Of a stretch of DNA of 64,000 bases, positions 30,042 through 38,859 are shown piece after piece; positions within the stretch are counted from its first letter, which is position 1; each line of letters starts with the position of its first letter. The stretch lies in assembly GCF_000518645.1 (NCBI RefSeq), contig NZ_JADZ01000013.1, positions 62,001 to 126,000 of the forward strand, in the 5' to 3' direction. Position numbers and translations under genes: made by a program. The notes below the pieces were generated by a model. That model saw only the letters and a list, made by a program, of their open reading frames with translations, ran no database searches and was not told the origin of the DNA. Origin of the DNA: Curvibacter gracilis ATCC BAA-807 (GTDB lineage: Bacteria > Pseudomonadota > Gammaproteobacteria > Burkholderiales > Burkholderiaceae_C).

Positions 30042-31385
30042 ATGCGCTTCATCACCGACACCATTCCCGTTCTCAAGGCCCGCCTGGCGCGGGGCGAAAC
30101 CAGTTGCGAGGCCCTGGTGGCCGGCGCCCTGGAGGCTGCGGCCGCCCCGGCGGCGGCCAGCGTCTTCACCACCTTGTACCCCCAGGCCGCCCTGGCGGCG
30201 GCCCGCCACGCCGATGCGCAGCGCGCTGCCGGCGTGGCCCAGCCGGCCCTGGCCGGCCTGCCCGTCAGCATCAAGGATCTGTACGACGTGGCTGGCGAGA
30301 CCACGCTGGCCGGCTCGGTGGTCTGCCGTGGCGAGCCCGCCGCCCTGGCCGATGCCCCGGCCGTGGCCCGCCTGCGCGGCGCCGGTGCGGCCCTGCTGGG
30401 CAAGACCAACATGACCGAGTTCGCGTTTTCGGGCGTGGGCATCAACCCCCATCACGGCACGCCGCGCAACCCGGCCGATGCCGCGCTGGCGCGCATCCCC
30501 GGTGGCTCTTCGTCCGGCGCGGCGGTGTCGGTGGCCCTGGGCCTGGCGGTGGCCGGCCTGGGCTCGGACACCGGAGGCTCGATCCGCATCCCGGCGGCCC
30601 TGTGCGGCCTGGTGGGCTTCAAGAGCACCCAGTCGCGCGTGCCGCGCCAGGGCGCGCTGGAGCTGTCGCGCAGCCTGGACACGGTGTGCGCCATGACCCG
30701 CAGCGTGGCCGACTGCCTGACGGTGGATGCCGTGCTGGCCGGCGCGCCGCTGCCCGTGCAACGCCGCCCGCTGGCCGGCCTGCGCCTGGCCTTGCCGCAG
30801 ACCGTGCTGCTCGATGCCCTGGAGTCCGCCGTGGCCCAGGCTTACGCCCACGCGCTCACCCGCCTGTCGGCGGCCGGTGCACAGTTGATCGAGATCCCCT
30901 TGAGCGAGCTGGCCGAGATCCCGCGCTTGAACGCGCCCGGCGGCTTTTCACCGGTCGAAGCCTATGCCGTGCACCACCAGCGCCTGGCCCGGGCACGGGC
31001 GCAGTTCGACCCCCGCGTGGCGGCCCGCATCGAGCTGGGGGCGCCTGTCTTGGCCCGTGAGTACATCGCCATGCAAGACCACCGTGCCGACTGGATTGGC
31101 CGGGTGGAGGCGCAACTGGAAGGCTTTGACGCGGTGCTGTGCCCCACCGTGCCGGTGTTGGCGCCGTCCATCGACGCGCTGGTGGCGTCCGACGAGGCCT
31201 TCTTCAAGGCCAATGGCCTGTTGCTGCGCAACACCTTTGCCTTCAACTACCTCGACGGCTGTGCCTTCAGCCTGCCCTGCCAGGCCGCGGGCGAGCTGCC
31301 GGTGGGGCTGATGCTGGCCTCGGTGCGCGGCGATGACGCCCGCCTGGCCAGCGTGGCCCTGGCGGTGGAGCAGGCGCTGGCCTGA
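30042..31385 (+). CDS. amidase signature family hydrolase
   Basis: A 447-residue amidase of the Ser-cisSer-Lys type. The lysine is in LPVSIKDLYDVAG (about 85), and the serine-rich signature runs from RIPGGSSSGAAVSVALG to LGSDTGGSIRIPAALCGLVGFKST. It hydrolyses a carboxamide; the family includes GatA, allophanate hydrolase and indoleacetamide hydrolase, and nothing here picks among them. It is too alone (no gatC/gatB) to be GatA. It is convergent with the FUSC gene, 16 bases away. Confidence 0.88.
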   Translation: MRFITDTIPVLKARLARGETSCEALVAGALEAAAAPAAASVFTTLYPQAALAAARHADAQRAAGVAQPALAGLPVSIKDLYDVAGETTLAGSVVCRGEPAALADAPAVARLRGAGAALLGKTNMTEFAFSGVGINPHHGTPRNPADAALARIPGGSSSGAAVSVALGLAVAGLGSDTGGSIRIPAALCGLVGFKSTQSRVPRQGALELSRSLDTVCAMTRSVADCLTVDAVLAGAPLPVQRRPLAGLRLALPQTVLLDALESAVAQAYAHALTRLSAAGAQLIEIPLSELAEIPRLNAPGGFSPVEAYAVHHQRLARARAQFDPRVAARIELGAPVLAREYIAMQDHRADWIGRVEAQLEGFDAVLCPTVPVLAPSIDALVASDEAFFKANGLLLRNTFAFNYLDGCAFSLPCQAAGELPVGLMLASVRGDDARLASVALAVEQALA

Positions 31386-31401
31386 ACCACCTTCCAGGCG
31401 C

Positions 31402-33570
31402 TCAGCCCGGCGGGCGGCGCAGGTCGGCCAGCGCCTCGCGCGCCGAGGACGCCACCCGGGCCGCGTCGCGCAGGGCCACCTGCAGGCGCCGGTTCATCCA
31501 GGGCATCACGTCTTCGCTGAGCGGCTTTTCCGGCAGCAGGTCCAGCCCCGCATCCAGGGCCGCGGCCTCGACCTGGGTCTCGATGTCGGTGTCGCCGGCG
31601 GGCTGTTTGCCAAGGGTCAGCAGCGTGTCCAGCGTCTTCTGGGCAGCCTGCACCGCCGCCTGCGCCTGGGCCTGCTGCAGTTCAGTGCCGCCGCGCAACT
31701 GCATCATGCGCAGCATCGACAGGTGGGCCATCAGTCGCTGGGCGTGGTCGAGCAGGCGGGTCAGGGGTTGCAGCGGCAGCTGCACCTGGCGTGGCTCGAA
31801 GCTGCTGCGCTGCAGGGCCGTGGCCAGCAGGGCCAGGGCGTCGTAGGCCTGGCGCCGGGCCAGGCGTTGGGTCACGGTGCGCTCGGGGTGGGCCGGGTCA
31901 TGCGGTGCCAGCGCCGCATGCGCGTAGGCGCGCAGCGCCTGCAGCAGGCGCGGCAGCGAGCGGGGCAGGGCGCGCCGCTCCCACGAGGGCAGCACAAAAC
32001 AGAAGGCCCAGGCCATCAAGGCGCCCAGCAGCGTGTCGCCCAGGCGTTCGACAATCGGAAAGCCGATCGCCGGGTGGGCCAGATGGGCCTGCAGCAAGGC
32101 CATCACCGTGGCCGCCGAGGCCGTGACCAGGTAGCGCTCCACCGCGAAGCTGTGCGCCAGGCCCACCGCTGTCAGAAAGGCCAGGGTCAGCAACAGGGGC
32201 GAGTGCACATGGGCCAGCCCCATCACGATCAGGCAGCCCAGCAAGGTGCCCAGCACCCGGATGTTGCGCCGCGACAGGGTCTGCTCCAGGTTGCCGCGCA
32301 GCACCACGGCCACGCTCAGCACCAGCCATTGGGGGTGGGCGGTCCAGGGCAGGGCCAGCGCGATGTAGTAGGCCGCACCCAGTGCCAGCGCGGCGCGCAG
32401 GGCGTGGCGCAGCACGGGCGAGGCCAAGCTCAGGTGGGGCTTGAAGGCCGACAGCGGCCAGCCTTCGGGGGCCACGAAAAGTTGCAGTTCCTTGCGCGTC
32501 AGCGGCAGTTCGCCGTCGCCCTGGCGCAGCAGCGCATGGATGGCGTCCACGTCATCGGCCAGGTGTTGCACCCGGTTCACCAGGGCCGGCAACAGGCGGG
32601 CCCGCCGGTCGTCCGATGGCAGCAGGGGGTGGGCCAGGAACTGGTCACGCAGGTCCAGCCGCAGCGGGGGCTCGGCCTCGTCGGTGGGCGGCAGGCCGCG
32701 CACACCGGCCTGGGCCTGGTCCAGCCGGTAGGCCAGGTGGCGCAGGCGCGCCGCCAGGGCCGCGCGCACCTGCAGGGCCAGCTCGTCGCTGCCCAGCAGC
32801 TCCAGGTCGAGGCGGCTGGCCAGCAGGATGTCGCGCAGGTCGATGGCACGCAGCAGCATGCCGGTGTCGCGGCGCGCACGGGGGGAGTCGGGGGCGGCAA
32901 ACAGCAGGTCGCGGGCCGCCTGCAGGCGTTCGGCCAGCACGGCCTCGTCGCGCACCCAGGTCTGCAGCGAATCGCGTGCCTGGTCGGTTTCGGCGGCCCC
33001 TTCGACCACCCCGGCCCGTGAGCGCAGCAACTGGGCCGTGGCGTCCAGCGCGGCGGCCAGGGCCAGGCTGCGGTAGCGCGGTTGCAGCAGGCGCACCAGG
33101 ATCTGCGCCCAGCCCAGGTACACGGCTGAGCCGGCCAGGGTCCAGGCCAGCAGTTCGCCGGGCGGGGTGCCCGGGGGCACGCCCATGGTGAAGACGATGG
33201 CCAGCACGGCGGCAAACGACACCGGGCCGGCCCGTGGGCCCCAGGCCAGGGTCATCATGCCGAGGAACACCAGCCCCATGATGGCCAGGCCCAGCAGCCG
33301 GGGGTAGGGGTCCAGGGCCGCCACCGTCCAGGTGGCCAGCGCACCGAGCACGGCGGCCAGCAGCACCCGGTGCAGCGAGCGCCGCGGTGTGGTGGGCACA
33401 TCGGCCAGGCTGGAGAACACCGCACCGCTGCTGGCCAGCTGGGCCAGGTGCAGGGTGGCGTGGCTGCCGAACAGCCATTGGATCAGGCCGATGCCGAGCG
33501 CCACGCCCAGGCCGTTGAGGACGTGGGGGGGCAGTCGGTGCAGCCAGGTCAGGGGAGAGAAAAAACGCAT
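31402..33570 (-). CDS. FUSC-family inner-membrane transporter
   Basis: A 722-residue protein of the fusaric-acid-resistance/YccS type. It has two membrane blocks, each of several hydrophobic helices (about 10-155 and about 370-500, including VLSVAVVLRGNLEQTLSRRNIRVLGTLLGCLIVMG). Long soluble helical regions follow each. Family members export aromatic acids and other toxic compounds, but substrates are rarely known. The start at 33570 (MRFFSP) is chosen; one at 33618 is possible. Both lack a clear ribosome site. Confidence 0.85.
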   Translation of the reverse strand: MRFFSPLTWLHRLPPHVLNGLGVALGIGLIQWLFGSHATLHLAQLASSGAVFSSLADVPTTPRRSLHRVLLAAVLGALATWTVAALDPYPRLLGLAIMGLVFLGMMTLAWGPRAGPVSFAAVLAIVFTMGVPPGTPPGELLAWTLAGSAVYLGWAQILVRLLQPRYRSLALAAALDATAQLLRSRAGVVEGAAETDQARDSLQTWVRDEAVLAERLQAARDLLFAAPDSPRARRDTGMLLRAIDLRDILLASRLDLELLGSDELALQVRAALAARLRHLAYRLDQAQAGVRGLPPTDEAEPPLRLDLRDQFLAHPLLPSDDRRARLLPALVNRVQHLADDVDAIHALLRQGDGELPLTRKELQLFVAPEGWPLSAFKPHLSLASPVLRHALRAALALGAAYYIALALPWTAHPQWLVLSVAVVLRGNLEQTLSRRNIRVLGTLLGCLIVMGLAHVHSPLLLTLAFLTAVGLAHSFAVERYLVTASAATVMALLQAHLAHPAIGFPIVERLGDTLLGALMAWAFCFVLPSWERRALPRSLPRLLQALRAYAHAALAPHDPAHPERTVTQRLARRQAYDALALLATALQRSSFEPRQVQLPLQPLTRLLDHAQRLMAHLSMLRMMQLRGGTELQQAQAQAAVQAAQKTLDTLLTLGKQPAGDTDIETQVEAAALDAGLDLLPEKPLSEDVMPWMNRRLQVALRDAARVASSAREALADLRRPPG

Positions 33571-33671
33571 GGGCAAGGCAAGGCTAGAGAGGGGGCTGTC
33601 GGGGACCTGCGGCAGCATAGCGTGAGCCGACGGCCTTGTCTGTGAGGATGTAACCGGATGAACAGTGCCCC

Positions 33672-34586
33672 TCAGGCCGTGTCCGCGCTGGTCCGAGCTT
33701 TGCCGCTGAAGTGGCTGGGCGGCTGGCCCATGGCGGCGCGGAACATGGCGGTGAAGGCGCTTTCGCTGGCGTAGCCGCTGGCCGCGGCCACCCGGCTCAC
33801 CGGCTGGCCGCGGGCCAGCAGGGGCAGGGCATAGGCCAGCGTGGCCTGCTGGCGCCATTGCTGGTAGCTCAGGCCCAGCTGCTCGCGGAACAACCGGGCC
33901 ACGGTGCGCTCGCTGGCCCCGACGCTGGCCGACCATTCGGCCAGCGTGGCCCGTTCGCCCGGGGCCCGCAGCACGGCTTCACACAGGGCCCGCAGGCGCT
34001 TGTCGCCGCCGTCGCGCGGGGGCAGGGGCACGCCCATGCGGATCTGCGGGGCCTGCAGCAACTCGTCGCACAGCAGGGGCTGGATCAGGCGCTCGCGTTG
34101 CAGCAAGGCCTGTTGCCTGAGGGGTTCGACCTGGCTCAGTTGGGCGTCCGAGTGCGTGTCCAGGCCCAGCACCAGGGCGCGCATCAGCTCGGTGACCTCG
34201 ATCACCACGCAGCCCTGCCAGGGGGCGTGCTGCGGGGCAGCGTTGTGGTGCAGGTACAGGGTGTGCAGGTCGGCGTCTTCCACCACATTGATCGAGTGGC
34301 TCATGCCCGCCGGCACCCAGACCGCGCGCGAGGGCGGCACGATGAAGGTGCCGTCGTCGGTGCTGAGCCGGCACACGCCGTTGAGCGAGAAGGTGAGCTG
34401 CGGCCACTCGTGGTGGTGCGGCACCACCTTGGTCTCGGCCTGCAGGTGGCGCATCTTGGCGCGCAGCGGGCGATCGGCCGTGGGCAGGTACAGGTGCGGG
34501 GTCAGGCTGTCGACCACGTCGCCCGGGGGGCGCACGGTCACGGGCCTGGCTGCGCTGCGGGCGGGGCGGCGTCGGGTGGCGGGCAT
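33672..34586 (-). CDS. AraC-family regulator with cupin sensor domain
   Basis: A 304-residue regulator. An N-terminal basic, Arg/Ala-rich tail is followed by a cupin-type sensor (about 48-120, HHHEWPQLTFSLNG, then PSRAVWVPAGMSHSI). The C-terminal AraC DNA-binding domain has two helix-turn-helix motifs (ATLAEWSASVGASERTVARLFRE, then YALPLLARGQPVSRVAAASGYASESAFTAMFR). It is divergent from the MFS gene 111 bases away, the standard arrangement for a regulator of that transporter. Confidence 0.92.
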   Translation of the reverse strand: MPATRRRPARSAARPVTVRPPGDVVDSLTPHLYLPTADRPLRAKMRHLQAETKVVPHHHEWPQLTFSLNGVCRLSTDDGTFIVPPSRAVWVPAGMSHSINVVEDADLHTLYLHHNAAPQHAPWQGCVVIEVTELMRALVLGLDTHSDAQLSQVEPLRQQALLQRERLIQPLLCDELLQAPQIRMGVPLPPRDGGDKRLRALCEAVLRAPGERATLAEWSASVGASERTVARLFREQLGLSYQQWRQQATLAYALPLLARGQPVSRVAAASGYASESAFTAMFRAAMGQPPSHFSGKARTSADTA

Positions 34587-34697
34587 GTCGGTGCTGCGAT
34601 TTGTCTTGATTTCGATGGATTATGTCTTTTCATCGTCAACAAGACGAGCCCACTCCCCCTAACATGACCCTCGTCAAGCCTATCGGGAGCCCCATTC

Positions 34698-35957
34698 ATG
34701 TCCACCACCGCCCACGCCTTGCCCGTACCCACTGTCCGCCAGGATGCCGCCCTGATCGGCCTGGTGGGGCTGGCCCACGGCATCAGCCATTTCAGCCAGC
34801 TGGTGCTGGCGCCCTTGTTCCCCTGGCTCAAGGATGCCTTTGGCGTGAGCTATACCGAGCTGGGCTTTGTGCTCACCGTGTTCTTCGTGGTGTCGTGCAT
34901 CGTGCAGGCCCTGTCGGGCTTTGTGGTCGACCGCTACAGCCCGCGCCCGGTGCTGTTTGCCGGCCTGGGCCTGCTGGGCGTGGCCTTGCTGGGCTATGCC
35001 GCGGCCCCCAGCTACTGGATGCTGCTGTTCTGCGCGGTGCTGGCCGGCATGGGCAACGGGGTGTTCCACCCGGTCGACTACACCTTGTTCAACCGGAAAG
35101 TGGCCACCACCCGCCTGGGCCATGCCTACAGCGTGCACGGCATCACCGGCAGCCTGGGCTGGGCGCTGGCGCCGGCCCTGGTGGTGCCGCTGGCCATGGC
35201 TTTCTCCTGGCGCGTGGCACTGGCCAGCGCGGGTGGGCTGGCCCTGGCCGTGCTGGCCGTGCTGTGGCTCAACCGCGAGGTGCTGAGCCTGCCCAGCGCC
35301 ACCGCCGCGCCCAAGCCTGCCGCGGCCTCATCGGCCAAGAGCACAGGCTCGGCCGCGGGCGGCCTTGATTTCCTGCGCATCCCGGCCGTGTGGATGTGCT
35401 TTGCCTTCTTCCTGTTCTATGCCATGGCGCTCAGCGTGGTGCAGACCTTCGCGCCCGAGGCGGCGCGCCAACTGCATGCCGTGCCCGTCACCCTGGTGGC
35501 GGTGTGCCTGACCATCTACATGGTGGCCAGCGCCGGCGGCATGGTGCTGGGCGGCTTTCTGGCCTCTGACCCCACGCGTTGTGAGCGCATCGTGGCCGTG
35601 GGCATCGGCCTGGCCGCCCTGGTGGCCCTCAGCCTGGCCCTGGCCCCGGTGCCGGCCAGCCTGGTGCCGGTGCTGTTCGGCTTCATGGGCTTTGCCAATG
35701 GCATCGCCGGGCCCTCGCGCGATCTGCTGGTCAAGCGCTCCACACCCGAGAACGCCACCGGCCGCGTCTATGGCGTGGTGTATGCGGGGCTGGACATCGG
35801 GCAGGCCATCTCGCCGCTGGTGTTCGGCCGGCTGATGGACCATGGCCAGTACACCAGCGTGCTAGTGGGCCTGGCCGTGGTGCAGGCGGTGCTGATCGCC
35901 AGCGCCTTCAATGTGCGGCGGGTGCGCCGCACAGCCTCGGGCCTGCAGCCCGCCTGA
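34698..35957 (+). CDS. MFS transporter
   Basis: A 419-residue major-facilitator protein with about 12 membrane helices. It contains the MFS-like LSGFVVDRYSPRPVLFAGL (loop 2-3 motif) in the first half and KRSTPENATGRVYGVVYAGLDIGQ in the second. Substrate unknown. Control by the divergent AraC-family gene is inferred. In the intergenic region GTCTT (34624-34628) and AAGAC (34641-34645) form an inverted repeat that could be an operator. Confidence 0.9.
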   Translation: MSTTAHALPVPTVRQDAALIGLVGLAHGISHFSQLVLAPLFPWLKDAFGVSYTELGFVLTVFFVVSCIVQALSGFVVDRYSPRPVLFAGLGLLGVALLGYAAAPSYWMLLFCAVLAGMGNGVFHPVDYTLFNRKVATTRLGHAYSVHGITGSLGWALAPALVVPLAMAFSWRVALASAGGLALAVLAVLWLNREVLSLPSATAAPKPAAASSAKSTGSAAGGLDFLRIPAVWMCFAFFLFYAMALSVVQTFAPEAARQLHAVPVTLVAVCLTIYMVASAGGMVLGGFLASDPTRCERIVAVGIGLAALVALSLALAPVPASLVPVLFGFMGFANGIAGPSRDLLVKRSTPENATGRVYGVVYAGLDIGQAISPLVFGRLMDHGQYTSVLVGLAVVQAVLIASAFNVRRVRRTASGLQPA

Positions 35958-35969
35958 TCCGCCGCGGCT

Positions 35970-37031
35970 TCAGGCCGCCGTGGCGAGGCGGTCGAACACC
36001 ACCGGGTGTTCGGGCCGGGCCCGCACGCCGATCCAGCTGCCCACGGGGAGATCCAGGTGGCTGGGCAACTGGGCCAGCAGGCGCTGTCCGTCGCTCAGGC
36101 GCAGTTCGTACAGCGATTCGGCGCCGCGGAACAGCTTGCGGACAACCTGGGCCTGGGGGGCATCTGGTGCCGGGTCGCAGGCCACGTCGCTGGCGCGCAG
36201 CAACACGTCGCACGGCCCTTCGGCGCGTTGCGCCGGGGCCGGCAAGGGCCCCAGGGCGGTGTCGACCCAGCCCTGGCCGGCCTGGCGCTGCACATGGCCC
36301 GGTGCGAACACCCCGTGACCGATGAAGTCGGCCACAAAGCGGGTCGCCGGTTCGCGGTACACCGTGCCGGCATCGGCCCACTGGTGCATCCGCCCCTGTG
36401 ACATGACCCCGATCAGGTCGCCCAGGGCAAAGGCCTCCATCTGGTCGTGGGTGACGAACAGCGCGGTGGTCTGGGCTTCCTTGAGGATGCTGCGCACCTC
36501 CTGGGCCAGGCGCTCGCGCAGTTCCACATCCAGGTTGGAGAAGGGCTCGTCGAGCAGCATCAAGTGGGGCCTGGGCGCCAGGGCCCGCGCCAGGGCCACC
36601 CGCTGCTGCTGCCCGCCCGAGAGTTCGTGCGGAAAGCGTTGGGCGCTGGAGCGCAGCCCGACCAGGGCCAGCACCTCGTCCACCCGCTGGGTTTGCTGGG
36701 CGCGCGGCTGGCGGTGCAGCCCGAAGCGGACGTTGTCGGCCACGCTGAGGTGCGGGAACAGCGCGTAGTCCTGGAACACCATGCCGATGCGCCGTCCCTC
36801 GGGCGGCACATGGCTGCCCTGGCCGCTGACCCACTCGCCAGCCAGCCGGACCGTGCCGGCGCTGACGGGTTCGAGCCCGGCCACGGCGCGCAGCAGCGTG
36901 GTCTTGCCGCAGCCCGAGGGGCCCAGCAACACCCCGATCTCGCCGGCCTTCAGGCCCAGGCTGGCGCGGTCCACCGCCAGGTGTTCGCGACCGGGGTAGC
37001 GGATCTCCAAATCAACGACATCAAGAAACAT
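35970..37031 (-). CDS. fbpC: ferric-iron ABC transporter ATP-binding protein
   Basis: A 353-residue ABC ATPase: Walker A GPSGCGKTT (about 36-44), signature LSGGQQQRVALARALA, Walker B HLMLLDEPFSNLD, H-loop VTHDQMEAFALGD. A C-terminal TOBE-like regulatory region follows, as in FbpC/PotA-type ATPases. The start at 37031 (MFLDVVDLEIRY) is the natural N-terminus and lies six bases beyond a TACAAT on the same strand, so the message is probably leaderless. It is divergent from the permease fbpB. Confidence 0.88.
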   Translation of the reverse strand: MFLDVVDLEIRYPGREHLAVDRASLGLKAGEIGVLLGPSGCGKTTLLRAVAGLEPVSAGTVRLAGEWVSGQGSHVPPEGRRIGMVFQDYALFPHLSVADNVRFGLHRQPRAQQTQRVDEVLALVGLRSSAQRFPHELSGGQQQRVALARALAPRPHLMLLDEPFSNLDVELRERLAQEVRSILKEAQTTALFVTHDQMEAFALGDLIGVMSQGRMHQWADAGTVYREPATRFVADFIGHGVFAPGHVQRQAGQGWVDTALGPLPAPAQRAEGPCDVLLRASDVACDPAPDAPQAQVVRKLFRGAESLYELRLSDGQRLLAQLPSHLDLPVGSWIGVRARPEHPVVFDRLATAA

Positions 37032-37037
37032 GGGGCG

Positions 37038-37078
37038 ATTGTAGGGAGTCGAAGGGCCGCGATATTGGCTCCTACAAT
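37038..37078. promoter_or_regulatory. symmetric divergent promoters of fbpC and fbpB
   Basis: ATTGTAGG (37038-37045) and CCTACAAT (37071-37078) are exact inverted repeats. Each contains a TACAAT -10 element directed outward, five bases from the fbpB ATG and six from the fbpC ATG. No Shine-Dalgarno is visible on either side. -35 elements are weak. The repeat itself could also be an operator. Confidence 0.6.
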
Positions 37079-37083
37079 GCCGC

Positions 37084-38700
37084 ATGATTTTTCGTCCGGG
37101 CTTCTTCTCGCGTGCCGTTCTCTGGGGAATTGCCCTGTTGCTGGCCTTGCCGGTGCTGGTGGTGATCGGGGCCTGGCTGCAATGGAACGAAGGCTCCAGC
37201 GAGCTGCTGCGCAACATGCTGGACACGGTGCTGCCGCGCTATGCCGGCACCACCGTGGCGCTGTCCCTGGGCGTGGGCATCGGGGTGGTTCTGCTGGGCA
37301 CGCTGTGTGCAGTGCTGGTGAGCCTGTTCGATTTCCCGGGGCGTCGCACCTTTGAATGGGCCCTGTTGTTGCCCCTGGCCATGCCGGCCTATGTGCTGGC
37401 CTATGCCTACACCGACTTCCTGCAGTTCAGCGGGCCCTTGCAGACCTGGATGCGTGCGGCCTGGGGCCTGGAGGGTCGCCTGCTGCCCAACATCCGCAGC
37501 GTGGGGGGCGCGATCGGCGTCTTCATCCTCGCCTTGTACCCCTATGTCTACCTGCTGGTGCGCACGGCGCTGGCGCAGCGGGCCCAGTTGCTGATGGAGG
37601 CGGCCCGCCTGCTGGGGGCCTCGCTGGGGCGGCGCGTGTTCCGCGTGGCCTTGCCCATGGCCCGCCCGGCCATGGCGGCAGGCGCTGCCCTGGCACTGAT
37701 GGAGACCTTGGCCGACTACGGCGTCTCCAGCTATTTCGGGATCCAGACCTTCACCGCCGGCATCTACAAGGCCTGGCTGGTCATGGAAGACCATATTGCG
37801 GCAGCACAGTTGGCCACGGTGCTGTTGCTGATCGTGGCGCTGCTGCTGACGCTGGAGCAGCGCTCTCAGGCGCGCCTGCGTTTTGCCAGCCAGCGGCTGG
37901 ACCGGGCATCCGCAGCTTCGGCTTCGCTGAGGCTGGGCGGCTGGCGTGCCGCGCTGGCGATCGCTCTGTGTGCGCTGCCGGTGCTGCTGGGTTTTGTGCT
38001 GCCGGTGGGCTTCATGCTGCGGGCCCTGCACGCCGCCGGGGAGGTGGCCTTGCCCTGGGCGCGTTTCGGTCGCTGGGCTTTCGACAGCCTGGCGCTGGGC
38101 CTGGGCACGGCCGTGCTGGCCAGCCTGTTGGCCCTGTGGCTGTCGGCCCAGTCGCGCCTGTACCCGGGCACCCAGATGCGCTCGCTGTCCTATCTGATCG
38201 GCCTGGGCTATGCCGTGCCCGGCGCCGTGATCGTGGTCGGGCTGCTGCTGCCTGTGGGCTGGGTTCAGTCGCACTGGCCGCAAGCGTCCGTGGGGTCTTG
38301 GCTGACCACCACCTTCCTGGGGCTGATCTGGGCCTACCTGGTGCGTTTTGTGGCGGTGGCGCTGCAATCGGTGCAAAGCGGCTACAGCCGGGTGCCGGTC
38401 CACCTCGATGACAGCGCCCGCATGCTCGGGGTGGCCGGCTGGGGCCTGCTCAGGCGTGTGCACATGCCGCTGCTGCGCCAGCCCATGATGGCCGCCATCC
38501 TGCTGGTGATGGTGGATGTCATGAAGGAGCTGCCTGCGACCCTGGTGTTGCGGCCTTTCAACACCGACACCCTGGCCGTGATCACCCATCAGCTGGCGCG
38601 TGACGAGCGCCTGGGCGAGGCGGCCTTGCCGGCCCTGGCCCTGGTGCTGGTGGGCCTGGTGCCGGTGATCCTGCTGAGCCGCACCCTGCGCCGTCGTTAG
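37084..38700 (+). CDS. fbpB: ferric-iron ABC transporter permease
   Basis: A 538-residue double-length permease with about 12 membrane helices in two homologous halves. Each has a cytoplasmic EAA-type loop (LMEAARLLGASLGRRVFRVALPMARPA in the first; DDSARMLGVAGWGLLRRVHMPLLRQP in the second). This is the FbpB architecture. Partner genes are fbpC (divergent) and fbpA (160 bases downstream). The usual order is fbpA-fbpB-fbpC in one operon, so this locus is rearranged. Confidence 0.9.
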   Translation: MIFRPGFFSRAVLWGIALLLALPVLVVIGAWLQWNEGSSELLRNMLDTVLPRYAGTTVALSLGVGIGVVLLGTLCAVLVSLFDFPGRRTFEWALLLPLAMPAYVLAYAYTDFLQFSGPLQTWMRAAWGLEGRLLPNIRSVGGAIGVFILALYPYVYLLVRTALAQRAQLLMEAARLLGASLGRRVFRVALPMARPAMAAGAALALMETLADYGVSSYFGIQTFTAGIYKAWLVMEDHIAAAQLATVLLLIVALLLTLEQRSQARLRFASQRLDRASAASASLRLGGWRAALAIALCALPVLLGFVLPVGFMLRALHAAGEVALPWARFGRWAFDSLALGLGTAVLASLLALWLSAQSRLYPGTQMRSLSYLIGLGYAVPGAVIVVGLLLPVGWVQSHWPQASVGSWLTTTFLGLIWAYLVRFVAVALQSVQSGYSRVPVHLDDSARMLGVAGWGLLRRVHMPLLRQPMMAAILLVMVDVMKELPATLVLRPFNTDTLAVITHQLARDERLGEAALPALALVLVGLVPVILLSRTLRRR

Positions 38701-38735
38701 TCTCGCGCAACACCTCGTTCATCGGGTGTTCAGAT

Positions 38736-38754
38736 CTTTATGAGAATCATTCTT
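38736..38754 (+). promoter_or_regulatory. Fur-box-like site upstream of fbpA
   Basis: A 19-base site matching the Fur consensus at 13 of 19 positions, including the core AATCATT and the TGAGAATCATTCTT dyad. It lies about 105 bases before fbpA, in a locally AT-rich stretch that also carries the likely promoter. It implies iron repression of fbpA and probably of the receptor genes behind it. Confidence 0.72.
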
Positions 38755-38859
38755 GTTCGTGATAGCATTTGACTTCCCTTTGCATTGAGTTGCCAAGGAA
38801 GAGCAAATCCTTCACCTGAATCGAACCATCACGAGCTGACCTTGGCGAGGCCCTGACGC

